A stretch of DNA of 64,000 nucleotides from Streptomyces violascens. Lineage in GTDB: Bacteria; Actinomycetota; Actinomycetes; Streptomycetales; Streptomycetaceae. The stretch spans positions 124,001 to 188,000 of the forward strand of contig NZ_BMUA01000006.1 of assembly GCF_014649955.1 (NCBI RefSeq), written 5' to 3'. Positions within the stretch are counted from its first letter, which is position 1, and every line of letters starts with the position of its first letter. The notes under the pieces were generated by a model. The model made no database searches. It worked only from the letters and a program-made list of their open reading frames with translations, and was not told where the DNA came from. Positions 43,165-50,911 of the stretch are shown one piece after another. The translations under genes and the position numbers were made by a program.

Positions 43165-43802
43165 CCCCCGAGAGCTCAGCCGTTCTGCGCCTGGTCGCGG
43201 CCCGCTGCCTGCACTACCCCGACGAGGCCTTCCATGACCGACTCCCTTTGCTGCACGACGCATTGATGGAATGCCCGGGCTCAGCGGCCGGGCAACTCCA
43301 GGCCTTCGTGGACGTGGCGGCGGCCACCGATCCGCTGGATCTGGCCGCGCACTACACGTCGACGTTCGACACCCGCAACCGCCGCTGTCTGTACCTGACG
43401 TGGTGGACCGACGGCGACACCCGGCGCCGGGGCCTCTCGCTCGTCCGGATCAAGCGGATCTACCGCGACCACGGCCTGGAGTTCAGTCACGAGGAGCTCC
43501 CCGACTTCCTTCCGGCCGCGCTCGAATTCGCCGGGCGCCACGAGGAGTCCGGCACCGAGCTGCTCCAGGAGCACCGGGCGGGCCTCGAACTGCTGCGGCT
43601 CGCCCTGACCGAGACCGGCACCCCCTACGCCGACGTCCTCGAAGCGGTCTGCGCGACCCTGCCCGGCGCCTCGCCCACCACGAAGGCCGAGGCGAAGGCG
43701 CTGGCCAAGGCGGGCCCGCCGCACGAGACCGTCGGCCTTGAGCCGTTCGGGCCCGGCGTCGAACTCCCCTGGCCGGGCTTCCCCGAGAGGAAGGCTTCCT
43801 GA
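43161..43802 (+). CDS. narJ: Nitrate reductase assembly chaperone NarJ
   Basis: A 213-residue NarJ/TorD-family chaperone, needed for molybdenum-cofactor insertion and maturation of NarGH but not part of the final enzyme. The family signature YVSTFD-like YTSTFDTRNRRCLYLTWWTDGDTRRRG is present, and HEELPDFLPAALEF follows. ATG 43161 overlaps the narH stop (ATGA) and has GGAGGAG before it. The last ~25 residues are Pro/Gly-rich. Confidence 0.95.
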   Translation: MTPESSAVLRLVAARCLHYPDEAFHDRLPLLHDALMECPGSAAGQLQAFVDVAAATDPLDLAAHYTSTFDTRNRRCLYLTWWTDGDTRRRGLSLVRIKRIYRDHGLEFSHEELPDFLPAALEFAGRHEESGTELLQEHRAGLELLRLALTETGTPYADVLEAVCATLPGASPTTKAEAKALAKAGPPHETVGLEPFGPGVELPWPGFPERKAS

Positions 43803-44527
43803 TGGACCTGTTCCTGTGGGGCGTGCTGCCCTACGTCTCGATCGCGCTGCTGATCGCGGGCACCTTCTGGCGGGCCCGCTACGACCGGTTCGGCTGGACG
43901 ACCCACTCCACCCAGGTCCACGAGTCGCGGCTGCTGCGCATCGGCTCGCCGCTCTTCCACTTCGGCATGCTCTTCGTCGTACTCGGCCATGTGGTGGGCC
44001 TGGTGATCCCGCAGAGCTGGACGGACGCGGTCGGCGTCAGCGACCACACCTACCACCTGCTCGCCGTGTCGACGGGCGCGGTCGCGGGCGTCGCGGCGGC
44101 GGCCGGCATCGGCATTCTCGTCTTCCGCCGCTTCAAGGTCCCGGCGGTGCGCAAGGCGACGCTGCGCAGCGACCGCCTGATGTACCCATTCCTGCTCGGC
44201 GCCATGCTGCTCGGCCTGACGGCGACGATCCTCAACTCCACTGGCGCGACCGATGATTGCAACTATCGCGAAGGCATCTCCATCTGGTTCCGCTCGCTGT
44301 TCACCTTCCAGCCGGACTACCACCTGATGAGTGCGGCCCCGCTCGCCTTCCAGCTGCACATCCTGTTCGGCTTCACGCTGTTCGCGCTGATCCCGTACTC
44401 GCGCCTGGTCCACATGTTCAGCGCGCCGGTCCAGTACCTGTTCCGCCCGTACGTCGTCTACCGGCGCCGCGATCCGAAGCTGACGGCCGACCGGGCGGCG
44501 CGGCGCGGCTGGGAGCGGGTGCGATGA
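43802..44527 (+). CDS. narI: Respiratory nitrate reductase gamma subunit NarI
   Basis: A 241-residue cytochrome b subunit with five membrane helices. It anchors NarGH and takes electrons from menaquinol through two hemes b. Candidate heme histidines lie in FHFGMLFVVLGHVVGL and, near the C terminus, in LAFQLHILFGF and SRLVHMFSAP. ATG 43802 overlaps the narJ stop (TGATG). Its own stop overlaps the ATG of a gene fragment, showing that another gene once followed in the operon. Confidence 0.95.
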   Translation: MDLFLWGVLPYVSIALLIAGTFWRARYDRFGWTTHSTQVHESRLLRIGSPLFHFGMLFVVLGHVVGLVIPQSWTDAVGVSDHTYHLLAVSTGAVAGVAAAAGIGILVFRRFKVPAVRKATLRSDRLMYPFLLGAMLLGLTATILNSTGATDDCNYREGISIWFRSLFTFQPDYHLMSAAPLAFQLHILFGFTLFALIPYSRLVHMFSAPVQYLFRPYVVYRRRDPKLTADRAARRGWERVR

Positions 44528-44787
44528 GCGGGCGGACCCTGGTGCGACCGCGACCCGGGCGAGCTCGACGGGTGGACGCCCGGCGCCTGATGGACCAGAT
44601 CGCCGCGTTCGGAGAGCCCGGCCCGTTGTTCGTGATCACCGGCGGCGACCCGTTCCAGCGTGCCGACCTCAACGGGCACTCTCCACCTGTCTGGCCGAAC
44701 GGATCGGCCGGGAGGCGGTGGACCGCCTGGTGGAGCCTCTGCTCGGCGGCGGAACGGGTGCTCGACCGGGCGCGCGTCCCGGGCTGA
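44524..44787 (+). pseudogene. Radical SAM gene remnant after narI
   Basis: An 88-codon frame whose ATG overlaps the narI stop. DARRLMDQIAAFGEPGPLFVITGGDPFQRADL is typical of the middle of a heme-biosynthesis-type radical SAM protein (AhbC/AhbD/NirJ-like), but the CxxxCxxC cluster motif that should precede it is missing and similarity stops at about 44673. What follows in this frame is out of frame with a second gene fragment. I read it as the scar of an internal deletion. Confidence 0.6.
44682..44759 (+). pseudogene. Protoporphyrinogen oxidase (HemG/HemY) gene fragment
   Basis: In a different frame from the radical SAM remnant, the translation reads STCLAERIGREAVDRLVEPL followed by LGGG. GREAVDRLVEPLLGG is the hallmark of oxygen-dependent protoporphyrinogen/coproporphyrinogen oxidases. 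Only about 25 codons remain, then the frame turns into low-complexity Gly/Pro/Arg. Together with the upstream fragment it suggests that a heme-synthesis gene pair was lost by deletion. Confidence 0.5.
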
Positions 44788-44880
44788 GCGGGCCGGCGCC
44801 CGGGCGGAGCCGGGCAGGGTGCCACCCCGATGGGCCGCCCCGCCCGCGCGCTCTTCCTGTTCCCGACGCAGGATGGGGGG

Positions 44881-46467
44881 ATGGAACACCACCGCGCCCC
44901 GCGCAAGCGGACCCGGGCCGCCACGTTCAGCGCCGCCGCCGTACTGCTCGCCGCCGTCAGCTGTTCCAGCGGGGCCAAGGACGAGGGCGGGCTCACCTCG
45001 GGCACCGCCGACGCGGCCGAGCTCGCCACCCAGAAGCTGAACTGGAAGGCGTGCACCGCGCCCACCGCGGCCGAGGGCACCGGCTCCGCGCCCTCCCCGC
45101 TGCCCGGCGGCGCCCAGTGGAAGTGCGCCACCATGAAGGTGCCGCTGGACTACGCGAACCCCAAGGCCGGCACCCTCGACCTCGCCCTCATCCGTACCGA
45201 GGCCACCGACAAGGCACACCGCATCGGCTCGCTCGTCTTCAACTTCGGCGGCCCGGGCGGCTCCGGCGTCTCCACCCTGCCCGCCGCGGCCAGTGACTAC
45301 GAGGGGCTGCGCGGCCGTTACGACCTGGTCAGCTTCGACCCGCGCGGGGTCGGCGCCAGCGCGCCCGTGCAGTGCGAGAACGACTCCCAGCTCGACAAGT
45401 ACTTCGCCCAGGACGCCACGCCCGACGACGCCTCCACGGAGCAGGCGTACATCGAGGGCCTCAAGTCGTTCGCCACCGCCTGCCAGGACAACTCCGGCAA
45501 GGTGCTCCCCCACGTCGGCACCACCGAAGCCGCCCGCGACATGGACCTGCTGCGCCAGGTCCTCGGCGACCAGAAGCTGTACTACATGGGGATCTCGTAC
45601 GGGACCGAACTCGGCGGCGTCTACGCCCATCTGTTCCCCAAGAACGTCGGGCGGGCCGTCTTCGACGCCGTCGTCGACCCCACCAACGACGTCGAGCAGA
45701 GCGCGATCGGGCAGGCCAAGGGCTTCCAGCTCGCCCTCGACAACTTCGCGCAGGACTGCGTGAACCGCGGCGACAAGTGCCTCCTGCGCGGCGCGAACGT
45801 ACGAGAGGTCGAGGACGTCATCGTCAAGCTGCTCGCCCAGCTCAACACGAAGCCCATTCCGGCCGGCAACAGCGGCCGGCAGCTCACCCAGACCCAGGCC
45901 ACCAACGGCATCGCCCAGGCCCTGTACTCCAAGGAGTACTGGCAGCTCCTCGAACAGGGCGTCGACGAGGCGGAGGGCGGACAGGGCGCGCTGCTCCTCG
46001 CCCTGTCCGACGCCATGAACGGGCGCTCCAAGGACGGCACGTACAGCAACATCCAGGCCGCCAATACGGCCATCAACTGCGCTGATTTCAAAGAGCGTTA
46101 CTCACTGGAGCAAACGAAGGCCAAGCTCCCCGAGTTCCGCAAGGCCTCGCCCGTCTTCGGCGACTTCATGGCCTGGGGCCTCATGGGCTGCTCCCACTGG
46201 CCGGTCGTCGGCCAGTGGACCACCCCGGACGTGAGCGCACCGGGCGCCGCCCCGATCGTGGTCGTCGGCAACACGGGGGATCCCGCGACGCCGTACGTGG
46301 GCGCGAAGAACATGGTGGACAAGCTGGGCCCCGGGGTCGGCGTCGAGCTCACCTACAAGGGGCAGGGGCACGGGGCGTACAACAGCGGCAACAAGTGTGT
46401 GCAGGGGGCTGTGAACGCTTACCTCCTGGAAGGAAAGGTGCCTTCTGCGGGGGCCGTCTGCCAGTGA
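44881..46467 (+). CDS. Secreted alpha/beta-hydrolase, tripeptidyl-aminopeptidase-like lipoprotein
   Basis: A 528-residue secreted serine peptidase of the Tap/SlpD/SlpE type. A basic N terminus and hydrophobic stretch end at Cys28 (LLAAVSC), a probable though atypical lipobox. The oxyanion loop is NFGGPGGSG, the nucleophile Ser is in MGISYGTE, and the acid and base are in GNTGDPATPY and GQGHGAYN. Family members remove tripeptides from secreted proteins. ATG 44881 is preceded by AGGA; the longer frame upstream is rejected because the signal sequence would be displaced. A terminator follows. Confidence 0.88.
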   Translation: MEHHRAPRKRTRAATFSAAAVLLAAVSCSSGAKDEGGLTSGTADAAELATQKLNWKACTAPTAAEGTGSAPSPLPGGAQWKCATMKVPLDYANPKAGTLDLALIRTEATDKAHRIGSLVFNFGGPGGSGVSTLPAAASDYEGLRGRYDLVSFDPRGVGASAPVQCENDSQLDKYFAQDATPDDASTEQAYIEGLKSFATACQDNSGKVLPHVGTTEAARDMDLLRQVLGDQKLYYMGISYGTELGGVYAHLFPKNVGRAVFDAVVDPTNDVEQSAIGQAKGFQLALDNFAQDCVNRGDKCLLRGANVREVEDVIVKLLAQLNTKPIPAGNSGRQLTQTQATNGIAQALYSKEYWQLLEQGVDEAEGGQGALLLALSDAMNGRSKDGTYSNIQAANTAINCADFKERYSLEQTKAKLPEFRKASPVFGDFMAWGLMGCSHWPVVGQWTTPDVSAPGAAPIVVVGNTGDPATPYVGAKNMVDKLGPGVGVELTYKGQGHGAYNSGNKCVQGAVNAYLLEGKVPSAGAVCQ

Positions 46468-46538
46468 CCCGGCGCCGCTTTGGGTGCGTTTTCGACTGCG
46501 GCTCGTCGTGGCCGGATGCGATCACGCAGAACGACAAA

Positions 46539-46573
46539 GGGGCCGGCCCGCACGAGAAGTGCGGGCCGACCCC
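46539..46573 (+). terminator. Terminator after the aminopeptidase gene
   Basis: 15-base stem with one mismatch (GGGGCCGGCCCGCAC against GTGCGGGCCGACCCC) and loop GAGAA, 72 bases past the stop. Confidence 0.65.
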
Positions 46574-46586
46574 CATGGCCTTAAGG

Positions 46587-46615
46587 GGCGCGGGGAACTG
46601 CGCGACCGGCCACGG
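46587..46615. repeat. Dispersed Streptomyces intergenic repeat
   Basis: The complement of GCGCGGGGAACTGCGCGACC and adjoining bases recurs, 26 of 27 matching, at 53760-53786 inside the ABC ATPase gene. This motif is widespread between Streptomyces genes. Confidence 0.6.
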
Positions 46616-46642
46616 ACGGCCCGCGGTCCGAGTACCCAGCGC

Positions 46643-47821
46643 TTAGTAGATCGGCTTCTCCGGTTCGATCTGGTTGACCCAGCCGATCACGCCGCCCCCT
46701 ACGTGGACCGCGTCGGCGAACCCCGCCGCCTTGAGGACCGCGAGGACCTCCGCCGAGCGGACGCCCGTCTTGCAGTGCAGGACGATGCGCTTGTCCTGGG
46801 GCAGCGATTCGAGCGCCGTGCCCATCAGGAACTCGTTCTTCGGAATCAGCTTGGCGCCCGGGATCGAGACGATCTCGTACTCGTTCGGCTCGCGGACGTC
46901 GATGATCTCGATCTTCTCGTCCGCGTCGATCCACTCCTTGAGCTGCTTGGGAGTGATCGTCGAGCCCATGGCCGCTTCCTGGGCCTCCTCGGACACGACG
47001 CCGCAGAAGGCCTCGTAGTCGATGAGCTCGGTGACCGTCGCGTTCGGGCCGCAGACCGCGCAGTCGGGGTCCTTGCGGACCTTGACCTGGCGGTACTGCA
47101 TCTCCAGGGCGTCGTAGATCATCAGGCGGCCGACCAGCGGCTCGCCGACGCCCGCGAGGACCTTGATCGCCTCGGTGACCTGGATCGAGCCGATCGACGC
47201 GCACAGGACGCCGAGCACGCCGCCCTCGGCGCAGCTCGGGACCATGCCCGGCGGCGGGGGCTCCGGGTAGAGGCAGCGGTAGCAGGGACCGTGCTCGGAC
47301 CAGAAGACGGAGGCCTGGCCGTCGAAGCGGTAGATCGAACCCCAGACGTACGGCTTGTTCAGGAGCACGCACGCGTCGTTCACCAGGTAACGCGTCGCGA
47401 AGTTGTCCGTGCCGTCGACGATCAGGTCGTACTGGCTGAAGATGTCCATCACGTTCTCGGCTTCGAGCCGCTCTTCGTGCAGGACGACGTTCACGTACGG
47501 GTTGATGCCGAGGACGGAGTCCCGCGCGGACTCCGCCTTGGAGCGGCCGATGTCGGCCTGGCTGTGGATGATCTGGCGCTGGAGGTTCGACTCGTCGACC
47601 TCGTCGAACTCCACGATGCCGAGCGTGCCGACACCGGCGGCGGCCAGGTACATCAGGGCCGGGGAGCCGAGACCGCCGGCGCCCACGGCGAGCACCTTCG
47701 CGTTCTTCAGCCGCTTCTGCCCGTCCATCCCGACGTCGGGGATGATCAGGTGGCGCGAATACCTGCGGACCTCGTCTACGGTGAGCTCAGCTGCTGGCTC
47801 GACCAGGGGTGGCAGCGACAC
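46643..47821 (-). CDS. moeZ: MoeZ-type adenylyltransferase/sulfurtransferase
   Basis: A 392-residue two-domain enzyme. The MoeB/ThiF-like N-terminal domain has the glycine loop VGAGGLGSPAL, Zn pairs CYRC and CAVC, and NLQRQIIHS; it adenylates the C-terminal glycine of sulfur-carrier proteins such as MoaD, ThiS and CysO. The rhodanese domain (from about residue 285) carries the persulfide cysteine in HCKTGVRS. In actinobacteria one MoeZ serves molybdenum cofactor, thiamin, cysteine and thio-natural-product pathways. GTG 47821 follows GGAG by 7 bases. It complements moaE at 8.3 kb. Confidence 0.95.
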   Translation of the reverse strand: MSLPPLVEPAAELTVDEVRRYSRHLIIPDVGMDGQKRLKNAKVLAVGAGGLGSPALMYLAAAGVGTLGIVEFDEVDESNLQRQIIHSQADIGRSKAESARDSVLGINPYVNVVLHEERLEAENVMDIFSQYDLIVDGTDNFATRYLVNDACVLLNKPYVWGSIYRFDGQASVFWSEHGPCYRCLYPEPPPPGMVPSCAEGGVLGVLCASIGSIQVTEAIKVLAGVGEPLVGRLMIYDALEMQYRQVKVRKDPDCAVCGPNATVTELIDYEAFCGVVSEEAQEAAMGSTITPKQLKEWIDADEKIEIIDVREPNEYEIVSIPGAKLIPKNEFLMGTALESLPQDKRIVLHCKTGVRSAEVLAVLKAAGFADAVHVGGGVIGWVNQIEPEKPIY

Positions 47822-47884
47822 GGAAACTCCGTCGGTCGGTAACTCAGTACGGTTGTTCTCTCCGTAACACTGCCACGCGCCCCC

Positions 47885-48661
47885 TCATTCCGAGATACCC
47901 GGTCCGATCCGCGAGACGATTTCGTCCCAGTAGCCGGGCAGGGTCTGGAATGGGTCGATATGGCCGTTCCCCCGGCCGGAGCGGTCGACGCGGTCCGTGA
48001 AGTAGATCGTGCCCGCGCCCTGCCAGCGGGCGATCCGCAGCGCCTCCTCCAGATGCGTTCGGGGCACCCCGTGCACCAGGTGGCAGAAGCGCTCCGACGG
48101 ATAGTCGGCGGTCCATTCGGCCACCTGCGACCAGCGGTAGTCGGTCCACGGCCCGGTGTACGTGATCAGCTGGTCGGCGGCCTCCGCATAGCCGGGGTAC
48201 GGGTGCGTCCCGTGCCCGAAGACCAGGTGGGCACCGTCGCGCAGGGCCCGCAGCGTGTCGGCGGTGCGCCGCATTTCGGGAAGCGCGTCTCGCTCTGTGG
48301 GACATCGGTCGAGCAGAAAGCCGTCGACCCGGTACCAGTCGAGGTAGCGGTGCGCCTCGGAGATCTGCTCGCCGAAGGGGCGGCTGCCGTACGCCGTGTC
48401 GACGTGGCCGAGCACCCGGATGCCCGCGTTGCGCAGTTTGCCGACGGCTTCGAGGCAGTGCGGGTCGGGCCGGCTGCCGGGGCCGCCGGGGGTGCCGCCG
48501 GAGACATTGAGCACGGCCCAGTGCAACGGCGTTCCGGGGCGGGTGAGTTCGGCCCATTCGACGGGGGCGACGAGCGGGTGGGCGTAGCCGGGGACACCGA
48601 GGCCGAGCCGGTCGGCGCCGGTCGCCGAGCGCTGCCCGAGGAGCCGGGTCAGATTCGGCAT
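47885..48661 (-). CDS. Spherulation-specific family 4 / GH135-like protein
   Basis: A 258-residue TIM-barrel protein of the spherulin-4 family, related to fungal Sph3 (GH135, which cleaves galactosaminogalactan) and more distantly to the PelA hydrolase domain. Recognisable blocks are GYAHPLVAPVEW, VLGHVDTAYGSRP, LDWYRVDGFLLDRCP and ITYTGPW. In Sph3-like enzymes the last strand normally reads DGxFxDE; here Glu is replaced by Arg (DR), so catalysis may differ. No signal peptide is visible, so it seems cytoplasmic. Its start overlaps the epimerase gene by 13 bases; last gene of the polysaccharide operon, 63 bases before moeZ. Confidence 0.8.
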   Translation of the reverse strand: MPNLTRLLGQRSATGADRLGLGVPGYAHPLVAPVEWAELTRPGTPLHWAVLNVSGGTPGGPGSRPDPHCLEAVGKLRNAGIRVLGHVDTAYGSRPFGEQISEAHRYLDWYRVDGFLLDRCPTERDALPEMRRTADTLRALRDGAHLVFGHGTHPYPGYAEAADQLITYTGPWTDYRWSQVAEWTADYPSERFCHLVHGVPRTHLEEALRIARWQGAGTIYFTDRVDRSGRGNGHIDPFQTLPGYWDEIVSRIGPGISE

Positions 48662-49614
48662 GCCGCCTCCATCCAGATGTCGGCGAGCGATTCCTCCAGG
48701 TTGATCCGGGGCCGCCAGCCGAGCCGGTCGCGGGCGGTGCGTACGTCGGCCTGCTGCCAGCTGCCGCAGCCGTCGGGGTACGGGGCGGGCGTGGCGAGGT
48801 GTTCGAGCGCGGCCTCGCCGGAGCGCGGGGAGCCGATGAGACCGGGGCGCATGACGGGCGGCCCGTCGAGTTCGTGCAGGGTGCCCGCGTAGCCCGCGAC
48901 CCTGGCCAGGACGGCGGCCGCGTCGCGGAGCTTCACCGAGCGTCCGGTGCCGATGTTGACCACGCCCTGGGCGGCGGAGAGCGAGGCGGCGTGCACGGCC
49001 CGCGCCACATCGCGTACGTCCACGAAGTCCCGCTGCACGCCGAGCCCGCCGAGCTTCAGCTCGCCGTCGCCGGACTGCATGGCCCGCCGCATCGCTTCGG
49101 CCAGGCGCCCGAGCGGCGAGCCTGCGGGGGTGCCGGGGCCGACGGGCGAGAAGACGCGCAGCACGATCGCGTCGAGGCCGGAGCCGAGGACGAGTTCGGT
49201 CGCGGCGAGCTTGGAGACGCCGTACGGCCCGCCGGGGCGCGGCACGGCGTCCTCGGCGGTGGAGGAGCCGGGCTGCGAGGGCCCGTACTCCGAGGCGCAG
49301 CCGATCTGGACGAGACGTGCGCCGCAGCCGCTGCGCCGCAGGGCCTCGCAGACGGTGGCGACGGCGACGGTGTTGTGCCGGGTCAGCTCGCGGGCGCCGC
49401 CTCGGGTGGCCCCGGCGCAGTTGACGACGACCCCGGGGTGCACGGCGTCGAGGAAGCGGGTGAGGGCTCCCGGGCTGCCGGTGGCGAGGTCGAACCGTAC
49501 GTCCGCGTCGTCGCCGCGCCCGAGGGCGGTGAGCTGCACGGCGGGGTCGGCGAGCAGGCGGTCGGCGACGAACCGGCCGAGGTATCCGTTGGCTCCGAGC
49601 AGCAGCACCCTCAT
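48649..49614 (-). CDS. NAD-dependent sugar epimerase/dehydratase (extended SDR)
   Basis: A 321-residue extended SDR with the NAD-binding loop LLGANGYLGRF, catalytic PYGVSKLAATE (Tyr-x3-Lys) and substrate block QRDFVDVRDVARA. It resembles UDP-hexose epimerases and dTDP-sugar reductases; exact substrate is not readable. A 17-codon ORF ends inside its start codon (ATGA), and a hairpin holds the ribosome-binding site AAGGA in its loop directly before the ATG, so translation is probably coupled. Clusters with the glycosyltransferase, membrane protein and GH135-like gene. Confidence 0.88.
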   Translation of the reverse strand: MRVLLLGANGYLGRFVADRLLADPAVQLTALGRGDDADVRFDLATGSPGALTRFLDAVHPGVVVNCAGATRGGARELTRHNTVAVATVCEALRRSGCGARLVQIGCASEYGPSQPGSSTAEDAVPRPGGPYGVSKLAATELVLGSGLDAIVLRVFSPVGPGTPAGSPLGRLAEAMRRAMQSGDGELKLGGLGVQRDFVDVRDVARAVHAASLSAAQGVVNIGTGRSVKLRDAAAVLARVAGYAGTLHELDGPPVMRPGLIGSPRSGEAALEHLATPAPYPDGCGSWQQADVRTARDRLGWRPRINLEESLADIWMEAACRI

Positions 49615-49664
49615 CGCACGGTCCTTCCGTGCGGGCGGCGGGAGGCCGGTGGCAGGGCGGTCAT
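49611..49664 (-). CDS. 17-codon upstream ORF coupled to epimerase gene
   Basis: ATG 49664 is preceded by a strong ribosome-binding site (AAGGAG, 8 bases). The peptide would be MTALPPASRRPHGRTVR, and its TGA overlaps the epimerase ATG. Ribosomes translating it would open the hairpin at 49615-49633 and deliver re-initiation. It may be only a coupling device. Confidence 0.45.
   Translation of the reverse strand: MTALPPASRRPHGRTVR
49615..49633 (-). promoter_or_regulatory. Hairpin with ribosome-binding site in its loop
   Basis: CGCACGG-AAGGA-CCGTGCG on the minus strand: a perfect 7-bp stem whose loop is the AAGGA ribosome-binding site, ending one base before the epimerase ATG. It could limit independent initiation unless opened by translation of the short upstream ORF. 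Confidence 0.45.
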
Positions 49665-49759
49665 GTGTCGTTCTCCTTCAATGCCGCCTCGCCCGCTCCG
49701 TAAGGGGGTCGGGCGATCGCGGCGCTTCGGTGGGGTGGGCGCGTCGGTCGTCGGGCGCC

Positions 49760-50911
49760 TCACTGGTCACAGTGGGCCGAGGCGCGGGCCAGCACGGCGG
49801 CGGCTCGGGCGAGCAGGGCGAGGGCGGCGGCGCCGCACACGGCGGCGGGCAGCGCCCCGGCGCCCCAGGTCCGCACCACGGCTTCGACGGGGCGGCCGAG
49901 GGCGGCGCAGCCGGGCAGCCGCCCGGCGAACACGAAGGCGAGCGCGAGCAGTTCGGCACTCGCGGCGGCGGCGAGCACCTTGGTCGCGGCTCCGGCAAAG
50001 CCGTGCGCGGCGAGCAGCCGGGCGAGCCAGAGCAGCACCCCGAGCGCGGCTGCGGCCGCGAACGCATCGGCGCCGTAGGCCAGTTGAGCGATCGCCAGGC
50101 ATGCGGTGAGGCCGACGAGGAACAGGGCCACGGTCGCCAGGAGCAGCGGGCGGGAGCGCCCGGCGAACTCGGCGAGGCCCCGGCTGGATTCGAGCTTCCG
50201 GCGCGCCTGTACGGAGAAGAGGTGCGCGCACCACATCGCGGGGGCCACGGCGAAGGCGAGGCCGGTGGCGGCCGCCGGGTCGAGCGGCCAGCCTCCGTCG
50301 GGGCCGCCCCGCACGGCCTCGGCGAGCAACCCGTCGCCGCCGATGGCGTACGCCATGAGCCAGGCGGCGCAGAGGCGGGCAGCGGGCCTGGCGCGGGGGC
50401 CGGCGCGCAGGGGGCCGCGCCGCAGGGTCAGGGTGAGCGCGACGACGAAGGCGGCCGCGCCGACCGCCCCGGCCACGAGCCGGACCCCGCCGGCGGTGAG
50501 CTGGACACCCTCGACGGCGAGCGCACAGACGACGCCGGGCAGCAGGGCCCACAGCGCCCACCCGGCGGGCTCCGGAGCCAACTCCCTTGTCGCAGACGGC
50601 GTTTCGGTGTCGCGGGGCACGCGGGCGTAGAGCTCTTCGGCGAGCGAGAAGACGTCGCGGTGACGGAAGCGGGCGGCGGTGCGGTCGGTGACGCCGTGCG
50701 CTTCGAGGCCTGCCGCGATCTCCAGCGGGTCGACGGCGCGTTCGCAGAGTGCGCGGTGGCGGTGCATGAGGGCTCTGACGGGGTCGGCGGGGCCGCGCCG
50801 GGGGGTGGCGGCGCGGCCCGTGCCGCTCCGGTCGGGCGTCGGGGCGAGGGCGTCCTTGGGACGGGCGCCCCAGGCCGCTCCGGCGGCCGGGGCGGAGGGG
50901 ATGTCGGTCAC
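49760..50911 (-). CDS. Polytopic membrane protein of polysaccharide operon
   Basis: A 383-residue protein. The first ~115 residues are soluble and include a helical segment ALMHRHRALCERAVDPLEIAAGLEAHG and VFSLAEELYARVPRD; the remainder forms roughly eight Ala/Leu/Val-rich membrane helices. I do not recognise a family. It is translated from a GTG that overlaps the glycosyltransferase stop (GTGA), so the two are functionally linked. PelF in Pel loci partners with the multi-pass PelG; this protein holds the same position but similarity to PelG was not established. Confidence 0.7.
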   Translation of the reverse strand: MTDIPSAPAAGAAWGARPKDALAPTPDRSGTGRAATPRRGPADPVRALMHRHRALCERAVDPLEIAAGLEAHGVTDRTAARFRHRDVFSLAEELYARVPRDTETPSATRELAPEPAGWALWALLPGVVCALAVEGVQLTAGGVRLVAGAVGAAAFVVALTLTLRRGPLRAGPRARPAARLCAAWLMAYAIGGDGLLAEAVRGGPDGGWPLDPAAATGLAFAVAPAMWCAHLFSVQARRKLESSRGLAEFAGRSRPLLLATVALFLVGLTACLAIAQLAYGADAFAAAAALGVLLWLARLLAAHGFAGAATKVLAAAASAELLALAFVFAGRLPGCAALGRPVEAVVRTWGAGALPAAVCGAAALALLARAAAVLARASAHCDQ

